Source: Euryodendron excelsum
Lineage: Eukaryota > Streptophyta > Magnoliopsida > Ericales > Pentaphylacaceae
Length of the DNA: 64,000 nucleotides
Assembly: GCA_033060915.1 (NCBI GenBank)
Contig: CM065388.1
Location: 31,473,501 to 31,537,500 of the forward strand
Reading direction: 5' to 3'
The position numbers and the translations under genes were made by a program. The notes under the pieces were generated by a model. It did no database searches. It was not told where the DNA came from and was given only the letters and a program-made list of their open reading frames with translations. Shown here in pieces: positions 11,344 to 21,360 of the stretch; positions within the stretch are counted from its first letter, which is position 1, and each line of letters begins with the position of its first letter.

Positions 11344-11580
11344 GCAAAACTACTCACAAAACCGTTAGAGTAGCGAAAATACTCACAGAACCGTTAGAGT
11401 AACGGAAATACTCACAAAACCGTTAGAGTAGCGGAAATACTCACAGAACCGTCCGAGTAGCAGAAATACTCAACCCCGTCCGAGTAGCGGAAATACTCAA
11501 CCGTTAGAGTAGCAGAAATACTCACAAAACCGTTAGAGTAGCGAAAATACTCACACCGTGAGAGTGGCGGAAACACTCAA
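11344..11580 (+). repeat. About 27-bp tandem array (CCGTTAGAGTAGCGGAAATACTC) in LTR U3
   Basis: Some eight to nine irregular units of ACCGTTAGAGTAGCGGAAATA plus CTCACAAA follow the 81-bp array, with three more at about 11020-11095. Units alternate AGAGTAGCGG and GTCCGAGTAGC forms. Inverted, degenerate units are visible in other LTRs as CACTCTGACGGT (31440, 31585, 31620, 40880). Confidence 0.8.
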
Positions 11581-11666
11581 AACCTAGGTCAACACTAGTG
11601 TCTATTAGCTCACTTCGGTGAAAAATGACCAGACTACCCTTAGGACCTTTTCCGAGACTTTTCGGT

Positions 11667-12490
11667 CAAGATGACCATTTTGCCCCTAAGCATCCGAATG
11701 CCTCGGGAACCACACTGGCCTTGGGTATCAAACCGGTAACCTCCTGAGAATACTTTTTATAGTGTTCTCAACCTTCCTTTACCTTTCCGGACCATTCCGA
11801 GTCAGTTCCGGCCAACCCGGTACAAAATGACCGTTTTGCCCCTGGAGGGCCGGTCTCCTTCTTCGGCCACACCGGCTCTGGGTATCAAACCGGTAATGTC
11901 CCGAGAATACTTTTTATAGTATTCTTAACCTTCCTTTACCTTTCCGGACCATTCCGAGTTAGTTTCAGCCAACCCGATACAAAATGACCGTTTTGCCCCT
12001 GGAGGGCCGGTCTCCTTCTTCGACCACACCGGCTCTGGGTATCAAACCGGTAATGTCCCAAGAATACTTTTTATAGTGTTCTCAACCTTCCTTTACCTTT
12101 CCGGATCATTCCGAGTCAATTCCGGCAAACCCAGTACAAAATGACCGTTTTGCCCCTAGTGGGCCGGTCTCCTTCTTCGACCACACCGGCTCTGGGTATC
12201 AAACTGGTAATGTCCCAGGAATACTTTTTATAGTGTTCTCAACCTTCCTTTACCTTTCCGGATCATTCCGAGTCAGTTCCAGCAAACCCGGTACAAAATG
12301 ACCGTTTTGCCCCTGGTGGGCCGGTCTCCATTTCCGATCACGCCGGCCCTGGGAATCAAACCGGCAATCTCTGGGAACATTCTAAATAATGTTTCCAGAT
12401 CCCAAGTCTTTTCCCGGGACAATCCGAGTTCGCCCCGGCAGTTTTCCGGTCCAATTGACCGTTTTGCCCCTAAAGGCCCGGTCAACCTTT
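11667..12490 (+). repeat. 157-bp tandem repeat in LTR U3, five periods plus partial
   Basis: The anchor AAAATGACCGTTTTGCCCCT starts at 11824, 11981, 12138 and 12295, an exact 157-bp period, with diverged anchors near 11667 and 12452 in the same phase. Each unit has a CACACCGGCTCTGGGTATCA block and a TACTTTTTATAGTGTTCTC block. The 34904-39038 LTR has only about three degenerate units, so the array was amplified in this copy's lineage. Confidence 0.9.
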
Positions 12491-12724
12491 CTGACCCACC
12501 TTATCTTCATTTTTCAAGTTAAATACCTCCAGGACACTATTTTAAGTGTTCTTGCTTCTTTCCGGCCTTCCGGGTCACTCCCGGCTCCTTCAAATCATTC
12601 CCGGACTTTCCGGAGTCACTCCTAGTGAAGCCAGGCTAAAGATTGCATGGTAGTTACTAGTACAGGCGCCCAAATCTAGTCAAAGATACGTTGCTTGCCG
12701 ACCTTAATTATTTCCTAAATGGCT

Positions 12725-12847
12725 GGTGCCACTAGTAGTGGCGCCAAGCCAAAAAATGGCCTGGCGCCACTCCTAGTGGCGCCAGTGTATAATTTGGCCT
12801 GGCGCCACTGCAACAGGCGCTAGGTTTGTCTTCCCTCTATAAATACA
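12725..12847 (+). promoter_or_regulatory. LTR core promoter: three GGCGCC palindromes and TATA box
   Basis: Palindromic units GGYGCCACT...AGTGGCGCC begin at 12725, 12763 and 12801, each 38 bp apart. CTATAAATACA follows at 12837, where a Pol II TATA box should be. The corresponding TATA boxes in the other LTRs are at 36434 (+), 30520 (-), 40036 (-) and 60094 (-), each with decayed palindromes upstream. About 200-300 bp of UTR-like sequence with AAACCCTAGCC motifs follows. Confidence 0.75.
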
Positions 12848-13160
12848 GAGCCTCGTTCAACGTGAAAAGGGTCTGCAAACTTAACCTAAAAATCCTATAT
12901 TTCGTTATACAGAGCTCGAGCACCTCCAAAACCCTAGCCTCCCTAGGTTTTCCCAAACCCTAGCCACTATACACAAACCCAAGCCTCCTATACACTCATA
13001 CACTCCCCCATACACTCATACACTAACCTTCAATCACTCTTTGAAGACTTGAAGAGCTGCCATCCAAAGCTCGAAGACAATTCTTGAGGACTGAAGGTGA
13101 AGATCAGGACAAAGACCGAAGACCGAAGACCGAAGACAAGCAAGGCGCGCAAATTAAAGA

Positions 13161-13178
13161 AGATACAAGGTAGGCTTT
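13161..13178 (+). promoter_or_regulatory. Conserved 5' splice-donor-like site in LTR (CAAG|GTAGGC)
   Basis: ATACAAG|GTAGGCTTTCTC, with the proposed intron starting at 13170. The other four LTRs have the same (A)AG|GTAGG at 36728 (+), 30237 (-), 39806 (-) and 59866 (-), always followed by a T-rich run and always 230-330 bp after the TATA box. The surrounding UTR is poorly conserved, so this short match looks selected. Confidence 0.6.
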
Positions 13179-13449
13179 CTCTTTCAATTTCCGCATTCCC
13201 CCCTCTCTCTTCTCTCTCCTAACCCACTTGGGTTTTCTCTATTTTAATCCCCCATCTCTTTCCCGCCCTTTCTTTGCATGCTTGAAACAAGGGGATTCCC
13301 GGTCCATGTGTAGGATTGGGCTATTGGAGAGTCACCGTGTCGGGGGCTTTCTTCTAGTCTACCCAAAGACCACGTGGGTCCGGCCCCCTTGATTATGTGG
13401 TGAAGCCTTAACCTTTTATGTTCACGACCCCAAATTGCATTGTGCATAT

Positions 13450-15420
13450 CATAGTCTTGCATCTTCCAAAATTCGTTTTCAAAAAGTTGTTTTCAAAAAT
13501 CGTTTTCAAACTTGTTTTCAAAATTGCATCAAAAGCTCTTTTTCAAAAATATGTTTTCCAAATCACAATCCTAGGGTGATTCTAGCCTTTCCATGGCTAG
13601 GGTTGCTTTAGGAAAGTGTTACATTAAAAGTGACCTTTTGGTCTATATTTTCAAATCTTGTTGTTTTCAAAACCGCTTTCCTAAAGTGGTTCTAGCCTTC
13701 TTATGGTTAGAATTGCTTTAGGAAAGTGAGATGTTTTTACACCTTCTAAAAATTCTTTTTAAAAAATCTCTTCCTAAAAATCTCTTTTTCAACATACTTT
13801 CCTAAAGCTCCCCTCTTCAAAATTGTTTTCAAAAACTCCCCTCCAAAATCTATTTTTCAAAACCCTTTTTTTTCAACACCTTTCCAAAACTCTCTCTCTT
13901 AAAAATTCGCTTTCCAAAAATGCTCCCTAAAAATCTTTCCAAAAACTCTCTTTTCCAAAATTTTCCTTCTAGAAACTCTCCTCTAGGATCTTCTTTCCAA
14001 AATCTACGTTTCTAAAAACGCACTTTCCAAAACTCCTTCTCTTTAAAATCTTTTTCCAAAAACTCCCTCTTCAAATTCACTTTCCAAAAGTTCCTCCCTA
14101 GGATTCCCTTCTAGAAAACTTTCGTTTCCAAAAACGTGTTTTCCAAAAACTCTTTCCTTAGAGCCCAAGTCAAGCCCTAGAGCCCACAATTAGGAAGCCC
14201 TAATTTTCTTTCCAAAAACGTGGTTTTCCAAACTTTGCCCCAAACCTAGGTTTCCAAAACCTTTTGTTTTCACGTCCAAACTCTACGCGTTTTCAAAACC
14301 TATTTTCTACGCCAAAACAATAGTTTTCCAAATCTAGGGTTTCTAGAAATCTCCCTTACCAAATCCAATCTTCCCTTTAGGAAACCAAATCCAATCTCCT
14401 GTTTAGGAAACTAGGTCCAATCCTCCGTTTTTGGAAACAAAATCAAAACATCTATTTTTAGAAACAAAATCCAATCCCTTCCTAATCCAACTCTTTCCTA
14501 ACTCAAATCCTTCCTAAACTTCTACTTTCCTAAATCTTAAGTTTCCAAAACTTGAACACATAAAAATCTTTCCTAAATTTTAAAAAACTCAATTTTCAAA
14601 TCTTCCCTAATTCAACCATTTCCTAATTCTATCCCTTTCCAAATCATAACTTTCGAAATTCAAGTTTTCAAATCTTTCCTAAATTCAAACTTTTCCTAAT
14701 TTCAAGATTTCCTAAAACTCTAAAACTTTCTAAATCTTAAACTTTCTAAACCCAAATCTTTCTAAACTCTAAACTTTCCAAAACTTCAACATCTTTCCAA
14801 ATCTAAAACTTTTCTAAACTCAAAGCTTTCTTAATTTAAGACTTTCTTAAGTCGAGACTTTCTTAATTCAAACATTTCCTAAATTAAAAACTTTCTTTTT
14901 TCAAACCTTTCTCAAAACAAAACTTTCTTATTTTCAAAACTTCCTTGTTTTCAAAACTTTCCAAATTCAAAACTTCCCTTTTTCAAACATTTCCAAATTC
15001 AAAACTTTCTAAATTCTAAGTCTTTCCTAAACTAAACTTTTCCTAATTAAAAACATTTCTAAATTCAATACTTTCCCATCTCAAAACTTTCCTAAGTTGA
15101 AACTTTCCTAAACCTAAAACTTTCCTAATTCGAAACTTTCCTAAAACATCGCTTTCCTAAGTTGAAACTTCCTTAATTCAAAACTTTCCTAATCTCAAAA
15201 CTTTCCAAAAATGAAACTTTCTTAAAATGAAACTTTCCTAATTCGAACCTTTCCGAAATCCAATCTTTCTTCGATCTTTCAAGTCCAACCTTCAAGTCAA
15301 ATCTTTCTTCATCTCAAGTCGAAATCATATCTCCCTAAGTCTAGGTTTTCTAAAACCAAGCTTTCCAAAATCAACTCTTTTCAAATCTTCTAATCAAAAT
15401 CTCCTTCTTCCAAATCATAC
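13450..15420 (+). repeat. G-poor CTTTCC/AAA low-complexity tract in LTR R-U5
   Basis: About 2 kb made almost only of A, C and T, with endless variants of AAAACTTTCCTAA and few G. Equivalent tracts occur in the other LTRs in the same sense orientation (28070-29640 minus, 34260-34850 and 39050-39480 minus, 37300-38270 plus, 57450-59150 minus). No coding sequence. Confidence 0.8.
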
Positions 15421-16280
15421 ATTCTATTTTCAATCAGACTCTTGTCCGAACTACGACTGACTTGATTTCCCCAAAGGGATACGTAGGCAACCTTCATAAG
15501 TGCGGTCACAACACTTTTCAAACTTTCAATTTTACCCTCATGGGTGTGGTTTCCAAAATCTTTCCAAATCTCAAATTCCAATCTACTTTCACAATTCCAA
15601 TTTCAAAATTTCTATTTTCAAATTTCTATTTCCAAATTTTCAAACTTTCCAATTTCAATTCCATCTTTTCAAATCAAATCAATTTCAAATCAATTTCTTT
15701 TCAAATCTGTTTTTCAATTCTCTTAACTTGCACTTGCATATCATGCATCATGTTAGTTTCTTTTCAAGCATTGTTTTTCAAAGTGGATAGGATTGGCCAA
15801 TAGTTAGTTGAAGACTCTCGTAGGTGAATCTAGGGTAGATTCACATGTAGGTACCGAAAGGGCGGGGTAGGGTGATAGCTTAGTGCGTCTTCCCTACACG
15901 TAACCAACCTCCGAACCTAGGATCACTGTTTTCAAAGACCAAAAAGGAGTTATTTTTCAAAAAAGGGCTAAATGTTTTCCAAAGGTTGCCAAACAACCTG
16001 TTTTCTTGAAAACCCTCTCTCGAGGAGATATTTTCAAATCGTTTTTCAAAAAACCCTAAGTGTAGTTTTCGGATTATGCTTAGTTTTTAGGTGACCTAAC
16101 TCATCTTAATCAAGTTAGGTGGCGACTCCGAACCTTTTTCAAAAGCCCTTTATTCAAACCTATTTTCAATTCAAACCTAGTCGCACTCATTCTTTTAGGA
16201 GGGTGAGTTCTAACGAGAGAGTACAACATTTTTCCCGCTTGGGTGAGTATTCCTCGAGTGCGAAAAATCTAGGCGCGACA

Positions 16281-16369
16281 TTGTCCTTCTAGGAGGATGA
16301 GTTCTAATGACAGAGTACTATGTTTTTCTCACGTGTCTTTTTCCGAGTGCAAAAAACCGAGGCATGATA
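16281..16369 (+). repeat. 89-bp tail of a second LTR of the same family
   Basis: Right after the LTR end, CTTCTAGGAGGATGAGTTCTAA through GCAAAAAACCGAGGCATGATA repeats the last part of the LTR just finished; the end GGCATGATA is a decayed GGCGCGACA. The simplest reading is that the whole element was inserted into an older LTR close to its 3' end. The 5' flank lies outside the window, so the target duplication (would be TTGTC) cannot be checked. Confidence 0.6.
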
Positions 16370-17179
16370 ATGCGCCTAGGCAAGTTTTGCCTTGGTGCAT
16401 GTAGTACATGTGCCAATATTGCTCTAGTGATTGAATGCCACGTGGTACCCTCTGTACGGACTTAACTTGGGGAGCAAGCAAAGTTTTAATCAATCTGGTC
16501 ATAATTTGGGCACACGTAACATATGCTCCGCTGCCGAGAACTTTTGTGTTAACTTTGCCTCAATAATTGTGCAATCCGGAAAAGATTCAGGCAAATCGGT
16601 CACGTTCACGATGTTCTTTTATTTTATCTCAAGAACCAAAAACTTTCAGAGAGCTTTAAAAATGTTTGGAAAAGTGAGATATCACCTCGGGAAGCGTGTA
16701 CAAAAACACACTTTCTTAAATCGTCTGTCTTTAGGCAATGTCATTAGGGCTTGTGGGGGAAGATCTCTCCGATTGGACCGTACCGATCGAAAGTGGTCCG
16801 GAAATACTTTCGGGAATTCCCTAATTTACGCATTTCTTAAGTCGTTTGACGGTGCATTATAATCAATGAATTGGAAGAAAAGACAACCCTAGCGGAGCGT
16901 CTGTGAGACACTTCGGGGGTTTTTGAAAGTGGCAACTTCTGAGCCACGTGATCCGGGACTTTGGGAAGTGATCTATTCAATTGAGCCGTATCAATGGAAA
17001 GGCCTATGGAAAGGCTTCTGAGAATTCTCTGATTTACTCATTTCTCATGTCATTTAACGGTGTGTTATAATAAGGGAATCGGAGAAAACGACAACTCCTG
17101 CGGAGCGTTTGTGAGACGCTCTAGGGGACTTTTGTTATCTTGGAAGTGTTTAGAGTCATGGGACTCACCTTGGATCAGA
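16370..17179. other. Unclassified sequence with an imperfect tandem duplication
   Basis: No gene is visible; the 143-codon ORF at 16431-16862 has no recognisable features. Two related stretches are present, about 16770-16935 and about 16970-17135. Each contains TTTACGCATTTCTTAAGTC or TTTACTCATTTCTCATGTC, then ACGGTG(C/T)(A/G)TTATAAT, then a GAGCGT(C/T)TGTGAGACRCT block. It is probably repetitive DNA of an unknown family. Confidence 0.4.
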
Positions 17180-17728
17180 CATGGGCATGTAATGGGGTAT
17201 TCTGGTTTGGTACCCAGAGCCAATGTGGTTTCGAAGCGCACTTGGGCCACCAGGGGTAAAATGATCATTTTGATTAGAATTGGTCAAAAAGAGTTAGGAT
17301 GGGTTGGAATGGCATATTAGGCATGTTGGATTGTTAAGGAACGATCCCAGAAACTGTATTTACTATTTGGAGGGATTTGTGCAATGTTGGCATGCCTAGG
17401 GGCAAAACGGTCATTTTCATCGGAGTTGACCGGAACGGGATTGAAATGGGTCAAGATAGCGTATTAAGTACACTTAGTTGCCTAAGGACATTTTGGAAGG
17501 GTGGACTTACCGTCTTGAGGGATTTTGAACTTTCTCAAAGATGTGCCTAGAGGCCCAAGGGGTAGGAATGGTTATTAGGCCTCTGTTGGGCCTAGTGGGC
17601 CCGAAAAGTGATTGACTAATTGGATAGGGGTTTGAAAGTTAATTTGGGCTTGAACGTGCCTACGGAGTTTTGAAAGGGATTTCGGTCAGGCTAGAGAATG
17701 CCGAGCAGGCAAAAATGGGGTGCTTACA
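17180..17728 (-). repeat. 5' (U3) fragment of the gypsy LTR, minus strand
   Basis: The right end reads CAAAAATGGGGTGCTTACA, the reverse complement of the LTR start, at 17728. Going left it contains inverted copies of the 157-bp repeat anchor (AGGGGTAAAATGATCATTTT near 17255, GGGGCAAAACGGTCATTTTC near 17400). Similarity fades near 17180, so the downstream part of the LTR is missing. Confidence 0.75.
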
Positions 17729-18088
17729 TAGGTGATATTGTGGCGATTAAACAGGTAAGATGGCTAACACTTCTCCATCCTTCTTGATCACTCCCCTTGT
17801 GGTGGCTACCTTTTACGCTATGTTGGCAGAACTTTCTCTAGTCTTTGCATAAGGGTCTGTAATTCTCTCCATTTTGAGACAATTTTCTATCATTTTCCCT
17901 TGTATAATAAGCTCAGAAAAGTTTTTTCCAATACTTGTGCAGAGCTTTTCATAGTATACGCCCAAGAATGTATGCACAAATAGTTGAACATACTTCTTCT
18001 CTTCTAAAGGGTGATTGACTTGTGCTGCTACTTCTCTCCATTTAAGGGTATAGTTTTTGAAGCTTTGTTTCTCTCCCTTGCTCAATGT
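17729..18088 (-). pseudogene. gypsy gag fragment (capsid region), minus strand
   Basis: A 90-codon stretch at 18085-17813 reads GEKQSFKNYTLKWREVAAQV and continues to LFVHTFLGVYYEKL and a FSELIIQGKMIENCLKM motif. This is the capsid-like retrotransposon gag core typical of plant gypsy Tat elements. It starts abruptly next to an LTR end at 18089 and stops near the LTR fragment at 17728, so both sides are rearrangement or insertion joints. Confidence 0.75.
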
Positions 18089-18145
18089 TGTCGCGCCTTA
18101 ATTTTTCACACTAAAAAAAAAAACAAGTGAGAAAAACACAGTGCT

Positions 18146-19754
18146 TGTTGACTCAATGCCTTAATTTTGATGATAACAAAACTTGGTTTAATGATCTAAT
18201 AATTCTACTTAAGTGTGCAGATTAATTATTAGATTTCTATCATGACTTGAAGCTTATCACAATGGAGAACTTGTGATGCAAATATTAGAATGAAGGTTAA
18301 TAAGCATGATGAGAAAATATATTCAGCAAAGCTAATCTTATTAGGGAATGAAGGAATTTCAAGATGATGGAAATCTTGGATTGAAGATTGATAAGTATGA
18401 AGGAATGACATATTCAACAATGGTGATCTTATAAAGGATAAAGAAATTTTAAGATGATGGATGTCAAGGAAGAAGATTGAAAATGCTCAAAGTCTTGAAT
18501 AAAAAGAAGAAGCCATATTTGTCAAAGAGTTCTCAAAGAATAGTTGAAATATGAAGAAGCTTAAGTCTTAGAAGCTCTCTTGAAGATCTTGGTGAAGACT
18601 TGAATCAATGGATGAAACAATGGTGATTGAAGAGCTCTACAACTAATCAAAATGGAGTTGATTTTATATTGAAGGATTGAAGATGTTCTTGAAGTCATGA
18701 AGCCTTGAAGAAGTCTTTTCAAGCCTTAGAAACCTTATTTGGATGATCCTTGAAGAGCTTGAAGACATTGAAGAAGATTGAAGAAATATTGTAAAAGTTA
18801 AGGATTTTGCTAAAAAGAGTCGACCCCTCACTCTAAAAGAGTCGACTCATTCAAACAGAGAGTTGATTTTGTAGTTTCAGACAAAAAGAGTCGACCTTTG
18901 GAGCAAAAGAGTTGACTCATTTGGGCAGAGCCTTAAAAAATCTGCTGAAACATAAAAAGAGTCGACCCTTGTAACAAAAGAGTCGACTCATTTACAGCAA
19001 CGACTCTATTTTTGAACGTTATACTCTGCCGTTTTCGTATCAAATGGCCTCCCATCCACTACCAATGGTTAGAATCAATTCATGGCTATAAATACAAGAT
19101 CCTTACAGCTTCTAAACACGAGAAAAAGTGATTATACCTGCTGAATCAATATCTCAAAGTTAAAATTTGCTGTGCTCCAATTGCTGCATCTTTTAGCTGA
19201 GTGTTTAAGGTTATCCATTGAGCTATTCTTGTTCATCTACTCACTAAGAGAGTTATTGTTTGTATAACCTTTATTCATTTCACTTGGGTGGGTTTGTAAA
19301 CCTATGAGTTTGAGTGTTTTTGGGTAAAAACACTTGTAAGTTTGAGTGAAGCTTGGACAAAATCACTTGTAAGTTTGAGAGAAGCTTAGACAAAATCTCT
19401 TGGGTTGTAAGAGCTTGGGGAAGAGCTCTTATAAGAGTGAGCTGGGCACTTGTTGTAAAACTAGCAGTTGTGTAAGGGATTTTACATAGTGGAATACCTT
19501 CGAAAGGATCGAAGAAGAGAGGACGTAGGCAAGGTTGGCCGAACCTCTATAAATCTGGTGCTCTTCTATTCTTGCTCTGTTTTGTTTATTTTCTCACTAT
19601 ACTTGCTTGCATTGTGTTCCATTATTTGCTTGATTGATTTATACTTAGATTAATTATTATCGAAATACATAAACTATTTTCAGCTGCATTATTTGATATA
19701 AATTCTATAAAACCCAATTCACCCCCCCTCTTGGATTGCCTTCTTGGGCCAACA
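18146..19754 (+). repeat. 5' LTR of SIRE-type element
   Basis: It carries three pairs of AGAGTCGACYC motifs at about 18815-18995, a TATA box CTATAAATACA at 19085, and a 3' end in CTTGGGCCAACA. It is nearly collinear with the 3' LTR; scattered differences, many of them C/T or G/A, are seen by eye. Confidence 0.93.
18815..18995 (+). promoter_or_regulatory. Three pairs of GAGTCGACTC palindromes in SIRE LTR U3
   Basis: Pairs AAAAGAGTCGACCC...AAAAGAGTCGACTCATT recur about every 70 bp (near 18812/18834, 18885/18907, 18953/18975). The full 10-bp palindrome is GAGTCGACTC; other units are one-base variants. They sit 100-270 bp upstream of the TATA box. LTR palindromes of this type are known in Sireviruses. 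The 3' LTR has the same set at 26695-26875. Confidence 0.75.
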
Positions 19755-19771
19755 ATTGGTATCAAAACTTG
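19755..19771 (+). promoter_or_regulatory. Primer-binding site of SIRE element
   Basis: ATTGGTATCAAAACTTG directly after the LTR end. TGGTATCA matches the initiator tRNA-Met complement typical of Ty1-copia elements. Confidence 0.85.
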
Positions 19772-19810
19772 TGCTATAGTTTAAAGGCTTAACATCCTTA
19801 GAGTTGATCC

Positions 19811-21353
19811 ATGCCAACCATGTTTGGAAGCTCTCTCGGTGAGGGTCAATTCACCAATAGACCTCCTATGTTTAATGGAACAAACTATAACTATTGGAAG
19901 AATAGAATGAGAATTTATATTCAATGTGTTGACTATGAGTTATGGAGGATTATCATTAATGGTCCTAAGATTCCCAGCAAGTTTATTGAAAGGGAAGTTA
20001 TCCCTAAACCTGAAAATAAATGGGATGAGAATGACTTGAAGCTTATGCAATCTAATGCTAAAGCTATGAACATTCTATATTGTGCATTAGACCCAAATGA
20101 GTTCAATATAATTTTCACCTGTGAATCTGCCAAAGAAATTTGAGACAGACTTGAAGTGACTCATGAAGGGACCAATCAGGTCAACGAGTCCAAGATTAAC
20201 ATTCTTGTGCATAATTACGAATTATTTAGAATGAAATCTGATGAGTCGATAACTAAAATATTTACAAGATTCATTGACATTGTTAATGGTTTAAAGTCTC
20301 TTGGAAGAGTATATCCTAACAGTGAGCAGGTGAGAAAAATTCTAAGATCATTACCAAAGACATGGGAAGTAAAGGTGACAGCCATACAAGAAGCTAAAGA
20401 CCTCAATACTCTACCTCTTGAAGAACTTCTTGGCTCTCTCATGACCTATAAGTTGACCCAAAAACAGAATGTTCAAGAAGAAGAGGACAAGAGAAAGAAG
20501 TCAGTTGCATTCAAGTCCACCACATCACAAAATGAATCTGGAAGTAAAGAAGAAGATGAGGAAGATCTTGCCCTCATCACAAGAAAATTCAAGATATTCA
20601 TGAAAAGAAGGTGGAAAGGAGGAAAAAAGTTTGAAGCAAAAGTTGAATCAAATAATAAGAATTCAACCATCATATGCTACGAATGCAAAAAGTCAAGACA
20701 CATGAAAATTGAGTGTCCTCAGCTGAAAAAGAAAGAAAATAAAGGAAGAGGGAAGGGGGCTCTAGCTGCAACATGGAGTGAAAGTGAAGATTCAAGCTCA
20801 GATGAATCTGAAACTCATGAAGTAGCCAACTTATGTCTTATGGCACATGAAGAAGAAACAGAGGTAACTAATTCTGATTTTTCATTTAATGAATTACAAA
20901 ATGCTTTGATGATTTGATTGTTGAATTTAAAAATCTAGGCATCAAAAACAATCTTCTCAAGAAGATGGTATCCACTCTCACAGAAGAAAGTGAAGAGTTA
21001 CAAAATGAAAATGAGATATTGAAAAATGAAAACTCTATTTTGAAAGAAAAAGTCACTGATTTAGAAAAATCTCTTTCTAAATGTGTTGATGGAAGAGATA
21101 AACTTGATGTTATACTTGGTAAATAAAATTGCTCTCTTGACATGGCTGGAATAGGCTACAATGCTTTTAAACATAAAAGGGTTTAAAAGCTACAATCACA
21201 TGTTTCTATTGTCATAAGAGAGGTCATTTTGCAAATCAATGTTTGCTTATACAAAAATCTCATGTTGCCAAGAAAGCTTGGGTTCCAAAAGGAACATTGA
21301 AGACTAACCCCACTGGACCCAAGATGATTTGGGTACCAAAGGTCAAAGGTTGA
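19811..21353 (+). pseudogene. copia gag (two zinc knuckles, broken)
   Basis: It starts at ATG 19811 with MPTMFGSSLGEGQFTNRPPM, then FNGTNYNYWKNRM, the usual gag N-terminus of SIRE elements. Stop TGA 20141-20143 is in frame, one G-to-A change from Trp. A first CCHC knuckle (CYECKKSRHMKIEC, about 20675-20715) has Arg where Gly is usual. The frame shifts near 20910, a coiled-coil-like stretch rich in Glu/Lys/Leu follows (20914-21126), and a second knuckle CFYCHKRGHFANQC is at about 21201-21242 in a third frame, ending in a GPKMIWVPKVKG tail and stop 21351. The gag would form the particle and bind RNA; this copy cannot. Confidence 0.85.
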
Positions 21354-21360
21354 AGTGTTT

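Larger units (their letters stand above)
1..16280 (+). mobile_element. Ogre/Tat-like Ty3-gypsy retrotransposon, internal region plus 3' LTR (5' LTR outside window)
   Basis: The order seen is leader, gag-protease, RT, two RNase H domains, integrase, antisense ORF, polypurine tract and LTR. Pol order RT-RH-INT defines Ty3-gypsy. The second RNase H and the long antisense ORF between integrase and 3' LTR are traits of the Tat clade (Ogre, Retand, Grande). A related leader on the minus strand (33970 down to about 32486) shows that window position 1 lies about 400 nt downstream of the primer-binding site, so the 5' LTR should end roughly 400 bp left of the window. With a 5.5 kb LTR at each end the whole element would be near 22 kb, in the Ogre size range. 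The copy is dead: gag is reduced, pol has one frameshift and several stops, and the antisense ORF has one stop. Confidence 0.88.
10751..16280 (+). repeat. 3' LTR of the Ogre/Tat-like element (5.5 kb)
   Basis: It starts TGTAAGCACCCCATTTTTG right after the polypurine tract and ends AGGCGCGACA at 16280. U3 (10751-12837) carries three tandem-repeat families and the GGCGCC palindromes. The TATA box is CTATAAATACA at 12837-12847. R/U5 holds a conserved block (CACGTGG at about 13371 to TTCACGACC at about 13430), a splice-donor-like site at 13170 and a 2 kb G-poor tract. The same order is seen in four other copies here: 34904-39038 (+), and minus-strand copies within 18089-32055, 33971-41401 and 54484-60988. 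The solo copy with perfect target duplications independently proves the same ends. It is longer than the others mainly through U3 repeat expansion. Confidence 0.9.

Noticed and set aside
11065..11402. Overlapping repetitive ORFs on both strands
   Set aside because: They are translations of the 81-bp repeat, whose period is a multiple of three and therefore keeps frames open. No protein features.
10985..11600. CRISPR-like array (short repeats at regular spacing)
   Set aside because: Repeats are contiguous and diverged, with no unique spacers, in an obvious plant LTR U3.
10751..17728. A 7 kb DNA transposon with long terminal inverted repeats (TGTAAGCACCCC... at 10751, reverse complement at 17728)
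   Set aside because: The same TGTAAGC sequence is the start of a long LTR, proven by the polypurine tract before 10751 and by the solo LTR with CAAGG duplications. The right 'inverted repeat' is the start of a second, minus-strand LTR.
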